This document shows positions 10,801 through 21,700 of a stretch of DNA of 64,000 nt, piece after piece. The stretch lies in NCBI GenBank assembly GCA_963855995.1, contig OY979719.1, positions 4,464,001 through 4,528,000 on the forward strand, written 5' to 3'. How positions within the stretch are numbered: position 1 is the first letter of the stretch; each line of letters opens with the position of its first letter. A program made the translations under genes and the position numbers. The notes beneath the pieces are model-generated. The model had not been told where the DNA came from. It was given only the letters and a program-made list of their open reading frames with translations, and made no database searches. The DNA comes from Muricea muricata. Taxonomy: Eukaryota; Cnidaria; Anthozoa; Malacalcyonacea; Plexauridae.

Positions 10801-12711
10801 CTCTGTGAAATGAAAAGCATTTGCATGCAACAAGTGTTATTTTTTGTGCCATTCTCAGAACTCTTTCAAAATGGAATTTTTTAATGAATGGAAAAGTTTG
10901 GAATGAGCAATGTGTAAAATTCACTTTAATACCCTGGTGTCTTTCTCAGTCAAAGATCTTCTAAAAAAGGATTGTGTCCAATAACTTATGAGCGCATCTG
11001 TACACATTTACGTGAGTTTTTATAAAAAGGATAGAATGAACTTACATGAACGTCCTTGTTTACAGGTGACCTGGAGAAGATGGCTCTTTGCTTGAATAAA
11101 TACAGAGAACAGAAAAGGATCATGGCTCCCGGTTTGTGTTTTCTTGTTTATATTTGACAGTTTTTGCACTGTCTGTGTTTCTATTTGGAGCGAGGATTCG
11201 TCCATTGATATCAATAATCCTTCTTGTTGTTGTCTATACACATTCATGACTTGAGTTTTGTAAACTGCAAATTTCATCCACTTATGGGTGACCTGGTATT
11301 CCTTTTGAGTTTCGCTTTTTCTTTCAGATTTTTTGAAGTTCTTTGCACTTCAGTTCTTTTTCCTGAATAAATATTTCGTCATTTTGGTGGTAGCGCGTTT
11401 TTTGCTTTAAAAACCTTTCACACAATGACTACCTATGAAGTATGAAGCAACTATTAGTCTGTTTCGAAATGCTAATTTAAAACGAAATTGAAAAAAAAGC
11501 AAGTTAAACAAAGCTCTTACCAGTGAAATTGCCGTACCATCTAAATTCTCTTCATTTTATTACGGGTTGCAAAGCACACACGTAGCTTACAAATTACAAG
11601 CTTGTTTACCAATTGAGGAAATGCATCAAAAATTAAAAAACATTTTTGTCCAAAAATAAAATGCGTGTTAAAAACATCGCCATTTTGAAAACACAAATTG
11701 GCGAGAAATGATCACGAGACTGATGTCTTCACCAGTAAAGATATAGAAAATATCTTACTGTGTATTCTTTAATACCATCATACGGTTTGCTATATAATAA
11801 ACTCTAATATTCTACTCTAATAGTAACTGCTGTTACATAGGTAGCGAACCAGACGACATACGGGAAATAATTGACAACATTGAACCGTACATATATGGTA
11901 TGTTTGACCAATATTTTACCAGTTGATTGCTTTTTAAACATTAACCATCGTATGATTTAATCAGTTGATTGATATTTTCACCTAATTAGGTTGCTGTTTA
12001 GCTGGAGCAGGAGGAGGTGGCTATCTTTTCGTAATAACAAAAGAACCAAACATACACAAAAAGTTGGAGGAAATCTTACAAAACATACCAAGGGTGAGAA
12101 CTGACCACAACTAACTTGTGCAAGGTTGACATCAAGGGCGAAGTTAGTGGGGGGGGGGGGGGGGGGCGATGGCGAGGGACCAGGGATGAAGCTAGTAACC
12201 CAAGCTCATTTTAGAATATATTAGTCCGGCTGAACAAAGAATATGAGAATACGGAACACTCCGAATGATGTGGTGTTCTGCAAGGGACATTGCAATGCGA
12301 TAGCCTTAGAACTGACATTACATCAAAGTATTGTTGAAGAATATGCAATGTTTTATATTGTTATATATATATTTGTTTCAAAACTGAAAACTTATATACC
12401 ATATTCATACCCAAATCCTGAGGGCTTTGAGGAAACTTGACTTGCAAATGCACTTCGTAACGCAGGCCTCATGGGATAACCAATGCTTAATGCGATGCAT
12501 TTAGTACCATCCTCACAGCAGATTAAAGCCTTTCCTACGAAGCTCTGAACACTTCAGTTTACTAAAGCAAGCCGGGAGCGCATTGAAACTGCAAATATCG
12601 ACAGTATATAATTCACTAACTACGTTTTTTTTTATCTTACAGGAAAATAATTTATATACAGTGCACAGAATTGAAGTGGACAACGAAGGTCTCACTGTGA
12701 CTCAACAATGA
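7807..12711 (+). CDS. FCSK: L-fucose kinase, C-terminal GHMP-kinase part (nine exons, 5' end not found)
   Basis: The enzyme phosphorylates L-fucose with ATP to fucose-1-phosphate in the cytosolic salvage route to GDP-fucose. Exons: 7807-7904, 9344-9378, 9484-9593, 9891-10342, 10471-10570, 11066-11131, 11841-11897, 11990-12093 and 12643-12711 (stop TGA 12709-12711). All have AG/GT borders and compatible phases, giving 362 codons plus stop. The first exon reads [13 protein letters not shown], the GHMP N-terminal motif of FCSK. The fourth holds the phosphate-binding loop [15 protein letters not shown], then [14 protein letters not shown] and [12 protein letters not shown]. The eighth holds the GHMP C-terminal motif [11 protein letters not shown]. 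The order and spacing match vertebrate FCSK. The large N-terminal domain (several hundred residues in vertebrates) is not recognisable upstream, so the entry is 5'-partial. Symbol by homology recalled, not searched. Confidence 0.93.
8046..8228. repeat. hairpin repeat in FCSK intron
   Basis: The segment TCAAAGAGTAGATACTACAA (8048) through AAAAAGCGTAAGGTG (8093-8107) is repeated in inverted orientation at 8177-8230 (CACCTTACGCTTTTT ... TACTCTTTGA). The arms are about 55 bases with a loop of about 70. It lies directly before the tandem repeat at 8260-8746, and the sequence between overlaps related ACCTAAAAAAGAT motifs. Confidence 0.55.
8260..8746. repeat. tandem repeat, 86-87 bp unit, about 5-6 copies
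   Basis: The unit contains AAAAAGATCTCGAACCTTG, GTGTAGGTGGTGTTCTTTAA and TACGTTGTTATGACTGGGG. The motif TGTGGTCTAG starts at 8305, 8391, 8478 and onward, giving spacings of 86 and then 87. Because 87 is a multiple of three, the minus strand stays open for 139 codons (8330-8749) with a 29-residue repeated peptide, but this lies inside an FCSK intron and has no sign of being a gene. Copies differ at only a few positions, so the array is young or homogenised. Confidence 0.85.
8779..9095. mobile_element. MITE with TA target duplication (Tc1/mariner-like)
   Basis: Terminal inverted repeats of about 75 bases start GGGGCTGATTATATG and end CATATAATCAGCCCC. They are flanked by TA on both sides (8777-8778 and 9096-9097), the duplication expected for Tc1/mariner-type insertion. 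The arms share ACGTGAAGCGTAA and TGAGGTATTGAAA. At 317 bp it is non-autonomous. It sits in the same FCSK intron as the 87-bp repeat. Confidence 0.75.
12149..12166 (+). repeat. 18-base G homopolymer in FCSK intron
   Basis: An uninterrupted run of 18 G lies in the last FCSK intron. Similar G runs of 15 or more occur at 1199-1213, 5184-5200 and 14450-14464. Homopolymer length is error-prone in assemblies, so the exact count should not be trusted. Confidence 0.7.
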
Positions 12712-12984
12712 ACCGTCAATAGTTTTGAATGTGCAATATTTATATTACAAAATATTTGTATTTATTTATTTATTTTTCGGAATTGAATCGATGGGCCGCC
12801 CCTGAATTGGAAACGTTTTGATGACATGAGTGGTGTAAGGTGTTTAAAAAAAATGGCAATTAAATATTGGAGCGAATATTTAATCCACAGAAATATTCTT
12901 TAACAATCAGTAAGACCAAGTTTTTAGCTTTCGAATGCCATCGTTTTCATAGGATTTGACGAAAAACTGAGCAGATACGAATGA

Positions 12985-12990
12985 AATAAA
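12985..12990 (+). promoter_or_regulatory. candidate polyadenylation signal of FCSK
   Basis: An AATAAA hexamer lies 274 bases after the FCSK stop codon and is the first canonical hexamer noticed on the plus strand after the gene. Its use is an inference. Confidence 0.4.
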
Positions 12991-13400
12991 ACTTACCGGT
13001 CGAAATCGCCTGATCAGTATTAGGGCAAATAAGAAAAGAAAATGTGATTAATGAATTGCTCCCCTGTCATTAGAAACAAACAATTTACTTGGCTAATAAG
13101 ACTGATAAATTTCACTACCTAAGCTAAAATGTGTCAATTTTAATTCTTAAACTTCAATTGATTCTCAACAATTTTATTTGATTCGTGTGTTTTCAATGTT
13201 TCTTCAAATTTTATAAAACGGGAATTTTCTAAAAGCGCAAAGCCTGGTCTTTCCCACTGTGAAAGAATTGTTTCCATGTAGATGAAATATTGAGCGCATC
13301 AGAGCGTCCCAAATTTGGAATAACTTTTTGAGAACTCTGCATGCAATATGATATATATAATCTCTGTATATAAGCACACAAGCACACGCATTAGGCTATG

Positions 13401-13808
13401 TACGAGCGTAAGCTACGGTAGAACAGAAGCAATTATTCTTGCTTTGTCTGCAGACAAGACTCCGAGGAAACATTATCCAGGCTTTGCTACGTTGATTATT
13501 TCATAGATATTAGAAAGGGGAATGGATTGGCAACGCTATTCAATACTATACACGATCTTTGGTTCAGTTATTTTGAATAAACCGGAAACAAACATTGCAC
13601 AACTCGCTATGGTAATTACGCGCATAAACGAAATTGAGTTCATGAGCATAACCACCATAGAAGTTGGGCTATGTTTGCTTCCGGTGTGCTCAATTGAAGA
13701 TAAAATATAGATAACAAAAGAGTTGCCAATCCATCCCTTTTTCTAATATCTACGATTATTTTTATAACGCAAGTGATGAAGCTACGAGCATAAGCTATGG
13801 TATAGAAC
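13401..13808. mobile_element. hairpin element bracketed by a 24-26 bp direct repeat
   Basis: The hairpin arms (AGATATTAGAAA...GGATTGGCAAC at 13505 and the inverted copy ending CTAATATCT at 13751) enclose a second inner inverted repeat (CCGGAAACAAACATTG / GTTTGCTTCCGG). Outside the hairpin, TACGAGCGTAAGCTACGG (13401) and TACGAGCATAAGCTATGG (about 13784) are direct repeats. This is consistent with a MITE whose insertion sits between two copies of a local sequence. Confidence 0.5.
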
Positions 13809-14027
13809 AATGCATGTGCCACTCATCTAGCTCTGTTGAAGATCTCAAACTCATAATAAATAGCACTTCGTTCCAGGCAGGTCAGGAAATCAAAAGCCTT
13901 CTTTATTCAGCTTGTTTTTGCCTTTACGATTGTGTTGATGAAAATAGGATTTAATTAAAAAGAACTACAGCCTCCTGACAATGATGTCCTAGCCTGCGTG
14001 AAAATGAAGTTTTGTACTATCCCCATA

Positions 14028-14132
14028 CACGGTGTCCCAAAAAGCGGAACATATGAATAATATATTCTGTTCAAATTCACAGAGTTTGTTGCAAATACAT
14101 AATTAGTGGATACATAATTTTGGGGCACCCTG
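14028..14132. mobile_element. about 105-bp mariner-type mini-element
   Basis: The ends CACGGTGTCCCAAAAAGC and the complement of TTTTGGGGCACCCTG resemble the termini of the 1.43-kb element at 51802-53230 (CAGGGTGTTCC...). The left side is preceded by TA. This is probably a deletion derivative of that family. Confidence 0.45.
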
Positions 14133-14184
14133 CATATATGTATTTAAATAGCACTCGACTGTGTACATGATCTATTTCTACAAC

Positions 14185-14228
14185 TTACCCGTTTCAACAA
14201 TGCTTGTTCCTGTAGTTTTAGCTGTACC
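14185..14228 (-). CDS. TADA2B: weak candidate exon of TADA2B SWIRM domain
   Basis: On the minus strand an AG acceptor is followed by a frame reading VQLKLQEQALLKR and then a GTAAGT donor. In ADA2 proteins the SWIRM domain has a helix of similar character after the LC..L.L.P..Y motif. The exon would have to follow one not identified between 14228 and 15757, and no downstream exon for the SWIRM end was found. It is a guess based on position and character only. Confidence 0.2.
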
Positions 14229-14515
14229 TAAAAGTGCAAGGAACCTGCCATGGTTTTATTGCTGTTATCAGGAGTTCGTTTTAACTGTTTTGCAACCAGC
14301 CGCATTCTTTGAAAAACAACAGCAGACGTTTTCTTTGTGATTTACCAACGCACGGAGGGTAGCGTGTTTTTACGGTGTTGCCACGTCTCCGTAACGAGTG
14401 ATCCTAAAGGGAAGCCGGTCCTTCTTAATTTTCACGTTTCGAGCACCCAGGGGGGGGGGGGGGGAAAGTTCAGGGAATTTTAGGCTCTATCTTTAATTGA
14501 GTTGTTAAACTCATT

Positions 14516-14897
14516 GGACCATTCCCCAATTAGACAAAGTTTTAAATTGGAAAACAATTTTAGCACAGTTGGAAGAGCTTCCTAAATTTAGCGAAACTGT
14601 GAAGTTTGGTTGCAAAATATTGTAAAATGTGGAAAATATAGTCCTGCAAAGTTTGCGAATTTTGTATACTTTTGTATTACGCACGGAAAAGCGTTACCAC
14701 TATGTTAAAATGTGGTAACGCTTTTTCCCGCGTAATACAAAAGTATACAAAATTCGCAATCTTTACATTACTATATTTTCGACATTTTAAAATATTTTAC
14801 AACCAAACTTTACAGTTTCACTAAATTTAGCAAGCTCTTTCCAACTGTGCTATAATCGTTTTCCAATTTGAAAGTTTGTCTAATTGGGGGATGGTCC
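14516..14897. mobile_element. long near-perfect hairpin MITE
   Basis: The ends are GGACCATTCCCCAATTAG and CTAATTGGGGGATGGTCC. The whole 382 bp folds into one hairpin with arms of about 185 bases and only a tiny loop (GTTACCAC / GTGGTAAC flank the centre near 14693-14722). ATT lies at each border and may be the target duplication. Transcription across it would give a long double-stranded RNA stem. Confidence 0.7.
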
Positions 14898-15139
14898 ATT
14901 TCTCGCTACAACTTTTAGCGCAATTAAAATAAAGTTGTTTGAAAACAATTCGTCACGGATGGAGATTCTTTTCAGTTGGAAACACGAGAATTAAAAAAAA
15001 TGTTTGCGCCAAACGTACCTTTAGCACAATGCCTTTGATTGTCAAATAGAACGCTGGTTTTATTTGTAAAGAATTGCAGAGCTACAGATAAACAAGTAAT
15101 CGTGTACATGAATATTGCAAAGCTGGTTGTGACGTAATA

Positions 15140-15563
15140 CACGTTCAAGCATGATGCATGAACTATTTCACACGTTTGTTCACGTTTGAAACGCATTAAA
15201 TCGAACACTTTAATTTCCCGGCGAAATCAACAACGTTTTCGATTGATAACTTCCGCTAGTTTTTGGTTCTAAACTATGCTGATGTGTTGAAAATGCTCTG
15301 CGCGTTTTGGCAAATCGAATTTGCACTTGTACGATTCTCTGCCGTTAAGTGTTTCTGAGTAATAGGAAAAACATGCTGTATAAAGCCAGTAACTTATAAA
15401 GCCAGTAAACATGCCGAAAAAGTAGCGAAAACTTTTCTTCCACGTCATAATTGCTTAAAAATTTCACCAGGAAAAGTATTCGATTTAATGATGAAACGTT
15501 ATGTTTCAAACGTGAACAAACGCGTGAAACAGTTCATCCATGCATCATATGCTTGAACGTAAA
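15140..15563. repeat. inverted repeat downstream of TADA2B
   Basis: The segment at about 15140-15205 (CATGATGCATGAACTATTTC ... CGTTTGAAACGCATTAAATC) recurs inverted at 15479-15563 (GATTTAATGATGAAACG ... GCATCATATGCTTGAACG). The loop is about 270 bases. It lies just beyond the last confident TADA2B exon and may be relevant to the missing gene end. Confidence 0.55.
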
Positions 15564-15634
15564 TAGCAGTATACGACCTGTGACTGTTCACCATTGCACT
15601 GTATTATACAACTATACGCTAATGATACCAACGT

Positions 15635-15697
15635 TCAGCTAGTAAGGGTGAAGCCAATCAAGCTTTCCAGAGTTTTGAGCCCAAATACTGAACAAAG
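15635..15697 (-). CDS. TADA2B: possible next TADA2B exon (SWIRM start) ending in a stop
   Basis: Directly downstream on the minus strand an AG acceptor is followed, in the phase left by exon 15758-15810, by LCSVFGLKTLESLIGFTLTS and TGA. ADA2b proteins continue after REK-x with LC-S-x-L-x-L, so the first residues fit. The conserved P..Y and K residues are absent and the frame stops after 20 residues. Either this is a diverged or truncated terminal exon, or the match is chance and the true exon was missed. Confidence 0.3.
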   Translation of the reverse strand, partial: LCSVFGLKTLESLIGFTLTS

Positions 15698-15757
15698 CTA
15701 ATAAAAACTTAAAACCTTACACAAAAAAACTTAACGAAAATAACTAGAAAGACCAAC

Positions 15758-18700
15758 CTGTTTCTCTCTTACAGACAATAATTCAAATCCCATATAACCA
15801 TTTATAAGCTCTGAAAATGTCGCGGCTGGTGAATCTATAGAACAAGTAACGTTTCATACTTTAAAAAATGTGTGCAATGCACGATTTAGCCGGACATATA
15901 CTCACCTTTCTTTTCAGTTTTCTTCTTATCAGCTTTGACACTGTGGAAGGAAAGCAAAGTCAGAGTAAAACATCAGTTAAATTCTTCGTCGAACAACAGC
16001 AAAAATGTTGTATAACTTAGCTCCAGTATGGAATGTTAAATTTTCGTGCACTGCACAGGGTTCTGAGTCACTGAAGTTGTGCACCGTGAAGTCTTAGCTA
16101 AATGCAATTCATGCGTTACATGGTTTTTTAACAATAAGAAAACAACGCTTTTGTGGTTCAGTCTGCTTAATAATTGTAAAACAATAACTTATGATATCAG
16201 AACGATTCTATATCCTACTTGTTTTCTTTTTTTCTAAAAACGTCCATGCTACGTACTTTTTGTTCCCCTGCGCCCGCGGTCTACACTGTTTTGTTAAACT
16301 TCATGTAAACAACACTTATCTAGTTACACATGCATGGAGTATTTGGAGGGATAGTGTGATGGACTTTGAATTGTCCCTCCAAACTATCCATGCTACATGC
16401 TTTGTGGTTCTCAATTGGGAAATGTCTAATTAACAGACTACTCACTCTTTTTTCGTTGCTGTTAATGTTCTTCTTGGGGAACAAGCATCCTAGGTAAAGA
16501 AACAGATTTAGAATCACATAAATCATCTAATACTTTATTTTTTTATTGTCATCTTCATTGGGGTTCACTAAAGCTTTTATTACAATACAATAAATTATTC
16601 AAAGGAACACGCCAGTAAAAATTTACTGTTCTAATCGAAACTTTACTGTTCCAAATGAAAATTTAACGCTCTAAGTGAAAATTTACTGTTCTAATTAAAA
16701 CTTTACTGTTGCAAATGAAACTTTACTGTTCCTAATGGAAATTTATTGTTCTACTTGAAACTTTACTGTTCTAATTGAAAATTTACTGTTAGAATTGAAA
16801 CGTTACTGTTCTAATTAAACTTTACTGTTCTAATTGAAAAGTTACTGCTCTACTTGAAACTCCACTGCTCTGGTAAACCCTGGAGGTACATACTAAGTTG
16901 ACATACCAGCTTTTTACGATTTTCTTTTATTTTCTCACGTCTCAATTTCAATTCGTCGTATTCGCGACATCCTACAAAATGGTAAAAATATGTAAACTAA
17001 GTCTTTTAAAATACATGCAATTACATGCAAGACCTTTCTCCTCACGATAAAAAAGGAGTTCTCCGAACAACAAAATAAACGCTGCACCATTATAATCTTC
17101 TATCAAACATTGAGTCCTTAGAATCCCTTAATGTTTCAAATATTTTTCAGGGAATAGGGGCCAAGAAGGGGGGGGGGGAGTTCTCTGGAGAGAAGGCTAT
17201 GTAAGGTCTCCGATATGATTTGTTTTCAAATGCTTTCATCCACAAATCTTCTTACCCGATAATTTTGTAACGCCATTCTTCCTATGTCGCATGAGTTCTT
17301 TGATTTGAAATTGAAGTTCTCGTTGTCCTAGAGAAACAAAATTTTCAAAACGAAAAAAAACTTGAGTGTGGGTTAGTTGGTTTAAAGGCAAACACATAAT
17401 ATAAACATCTAATTCACTTTGATGAGTGATGACTGTGTTTCGATTTAGAGTTCAACCCAACTGAAATCCATGATGTCATTTGAAACCCGAGAATACAGAT
17501 ATCTACCAAGTATCAACGATATCTACATACTGGTGTGGTTATTAAGAAATCGTTCCCAATCTTCAGCAGGTTGAAGGCGACCAAACACCCGGGCGGCATC
17601 ACGGAATTCTCTGAAAAACATTGAGAGCGATAAGAACTTTGATGTGATCACGAAATTGATCGATATTAGGACTGGGACCATAGATAGTCAAAGTAACGGA
17701 CTGGAAACGCGAGTAATAATGCTGCTGATACGACTCACGCGGTGTGACCTGACACGACTTACTTTGGAATTCCTGTAACTTCACTTTAAATATATTCCAG
17801 GCTTTGTATCTACATATTTTAAGCAAGAGCAACAATGGAATTATCTACTTTTAAAACTTCTTTTGGGTGTAAAAAGCCAAAAACCAACGCTCAATGTTTG
17901 CCTCCTTTCTGAGTACCGAGAATTTCGCCACTGGTGTTGTTTTACGAAAACATTCGTTGTGATTTTGAGCCTGTTTACAAGATTAACTTAGTCTAACTTT
18001 AAACGTCGATAGTTCCATAGACATTGCTGTTCCTCTTTAAAATATCTTATCAATACGAAGTTCGGAAGTAAATTTAAAGTGAAGTTTTGAGGTTCCAAAA
18101 TAAAGCGTATTGTTCAAAAGTGGGTCAGATTAACCCTAAAGTTTGAAGGTGATTTCAGAGCAGCTTGTTAGTAAGTTTGGGATTATCCTTACACAAATCA
18201 TCACTAATACATCAATAGCAGTTTTGGTTTCTGGAGTCTCTAAATAGAAACACAGAGACTTGAACAATGGGTTAAACTTTAATCTAAAGTTAACGCTAAC
18301 CAGTCCATTCCTTTGATTGTCAGCTGATCAGCCTGATCTGACCATGAGTAAAATGCCTGGAACTAGCTATCAAATAGAAATCCATTTTGCTGTTTTTAAT
18401 CACTCTTATGTTGTATTTTCCCTTATGAAACTTGTTGAAACTCAGTAATTACGTTTGGTAAAGTAAATTATAAGTCTACAAGAAATTTGGAACCGAAGTA
18501 GATTATACTTAATGAGAAATTTGCTAGTTTGCCACGAAAAATGGATTTCCATTTGACCACTAGTGCCTTCGTAGAAAAGTGCATTCGTACGCGAAAAATG
18601 AAGATGTAACCCGAACTTTATCTGCTTAAACGGCAGTCACTGTCGTGGGGGAACACTTACCTATCTTCCTTTGATAATTTTCGTCGTGATGCTGAAAGTA

Positions 18701-21700
18701 ATTTGTCATTTTAGTTCCATAAAATTTTATATCATGTTTAACAGATCTTGGAAAGGTTACTTTGATGTACATAACAAGTACATTAATTCTATCTAACAGC
18801 ATCACAAGTACACCAGTGGTTGGTTTTTGCGGAAGGTTAATAGCGCTATCTACCGGATAGAGATTTTCTCAGACTTACTAAACCTGTTCATTAACTGGTA
18901 AAACCCATATTAAAGTTCAGTATTTTCGATTTAAAGTCACTTTTTATCTTTTGTCAGTTCAATATTCCTGGTGTCACTGCTTTTTATACCTTTCTGCAAA
19001 AGATGAAAAAATATCACTATTTGGCAGATAGCGCTATTAACCTTTCCTATAACTGCTACTATAGGTGAACTGGATTTTCAAGACAGTCTACATACTAAGG
19101 GTTTGGTAATTTACACTAACCTCCCATGTTCTCCTTTTGACGGATGTAAATGAGTGTACCAGTTGTATCAGGTGAAGAATTGTACAATACTTCATAGTAA
19201 TTCACTCGTTTACATTCATCCCAAGGGGAAAGTCGAAGTTGAAATCTCAGCAGATTACATTCCTTAACAGTTTTACCTGTGAGTTTATGTTTGCTTGTAA
19301 TTAATCCATGATCCCTGGCAATTGTCTTTCTATGTTGTCTTTCTCTTAGTCTTTCGATATACATGTCTACCAAGGCTTGTTTTAAAGCTAACAATAATAT
19401 ATGGTTATTTCCTTGAAATTTGACGTGATTTTGAGACATCATGTCGAGTCATCAAAATTGACCAGAAAACCATAAAGATTAGGGAATACCACAGAGAAAA
19501 TAGTTGAAATTTTTAAAAATTGTCACAACATGTTGAAATGACTTATCTCATGAAACAAGACATATTGAGTCATTTACGTGATCTAAGTCTCAAGAACTGG
19601 TCTCTAAACCCCACTTACCACAATGAACTTGGGAATGTGCTCAAGGTGGTTAAGAATTACTTCACATGTCAATTGAATTGTAAGTGGAATATAATTATGG
19701 AAACTTTCTGAGCATGTTTTAATTTAAAGAGTTGAAAATCATTTTTGTCACAAGAGAGGGCATTCAAGTCTTGCACAAATCCTGGTTGATGTTATTTACT
19801 AATGAAAAGATGGCCTTAACCATGAAAAAAAAAAACATGACCTTACCTGAATCTAATTCATCGTCTTCGTGAGAATTTTGAATGTTACTGATTAACGTTT
19901 CTGCGTCATTGTCATGTTCCTAAATATGAAACAGTCAGATTTTATCAGTTTCAATGACAATAATATCAATCACAGTAGTGACAATAATGTGCAAAGCATG
20001 CGTACCTTATCAAAATCATCTCGAAATGGCAGGTAACCAAGATCTTGCTGTTCTGACAGAGTCATGTCCAGTATTTCAGGAGGGTGTGTGAGAGTTGGAG
20101 AGAGTTCACCTATATATAAGAAATAATTTTTTAGCAACATCAATACTCATTGTCCCACAATATTCTTGCATCATTGTCCTTTCTGAACAAAGCATTTTAC
20201 TAACCGGTTGAAGTTGCTGTGTGATCAGTTATCTTACACACAAACTCTGGAATGGTTACTGGAAAAAAAAAGATGATTTTGAAATTTGGGAATTTGTTAG
20301 TGGTTATAGCCACATTGGACAAGGTTAACCATGGCAGGGATCGAACTTACGGAATTTGGAATGCTAGCCCAATTTCTGCTGAGTTATGTGGTATCACTGA
20401 TATGTAAAACCGAGACTTGAGTACCCTTGATAACAGCATTATTTCAATCATAATCATAGTCATAGGTTCAATTCCCATTATTTGTAAGCTTGCTTTGTTT
20501 CAATATAAACTCAGAAACTTAAAAAATTTAAACATATACTGCAGAGTACAGTACATATAACACCAAGATACACATGAGTTTTAAATTCTTCTTATCTTGT
20601 ACAAATGAAATCCCATTCCTCACATTTTAAGAGCATTATTGAACAAATATAACAGAATACCATACAACAGTGTCAAAATAATTAAAAGTCAAGGTGTTAC
20701 CACCAAATAGGCATCATACAAAATATGGTGACCATATATGTTAACCCAAACAAGCACAGGTATTCAAAAATTAATACAGTTTTGTTTGATTCGCTCCGTG
20801 AAAGAACGACACAGTACTGAGTACTGGACTATGTGAAAACAGATTTAATTGAATATTTATATTACAACTCTTTTTTGGCTGACCCAAATTGAGAAATTGC
20901 AGCCTCAAAGTAAAATACAATTTTGTAAAAACAAAAATTTAGTTTTGCAATAATAAGTTTATTTTTGTGATAATAAACTTATGTGGTGTTTCCACAAAAT
21001 TATATTTTAATTTGACATTCACCCTGCAAACATACAAGGAATTTAGCCTCAACATAATTGGGAAAACCATGTTTAACACAGTATTTTTTACTGTAACTAC
21101 CACCCTGCACTTTGTTCTTCCACATTTGGGGGACTTTTGAGCCTTCAAATTACAAAAATATATTAGCTATATGCAACTACTACCTTTTCCAACACGACCA
21201 TCAACATAATTTCCATTGTAATGATCTTTTGTTTCTAAATTAAATCAAATACAACATAAATGTCTTATATCAGCTCAAGTTGCAGAAGATCTAAACTCTT
21301 TATACCTGTAAAAGTTTTGGTTCCGATGTGATCAGCAATGTCCACCCTAAATATATGGCAGTTATAGTGATTGAAATGGTGTTAATATTTATGGACAAAT
21401 TACAAATTCAAGTTGCCACACAAAATGTAAAAAATTACATTTCTTTCAAACCCAGCCTTGACAATGTCAAGCATGTCAATAAAATTTGCTTATAACTTTG
21501 AAAATATTCAAAATATTCAGCCATGGCAAAAATGATTACAGTTCTGACTAATCCACACATTCAAAGTTTCAATCTGGGGTTGATTGCATGAAGGTCGGGC
21601 AGCACTATCCTAAACAAGCACTAAACTAAACAAGTTCAGTATTTTCCATTTATATCTCTGGTGTCACTGCATTTTAAGTCATTCTGATGAAGGTGAATAA

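Noticed and set aside
13812..13890. Minus-strand frame reading KAFDFLTCLERS, which superficially resembles the SWIRM end of ADA2b.
   Set aside because: An in-frame stop lies directly before it with no usable acceptor between, and the similarity is limited to a few residues.
19116..19276. Open frame continuing the TADA2B exon at 19277-19387 for another 50 or so codons.
   Set aside because: A GT donor at 19275-19276 joins in phase to exon 18661-18691, whose RRKLSKED fits the ADA2 family. The extension has no family similarity and is intron.
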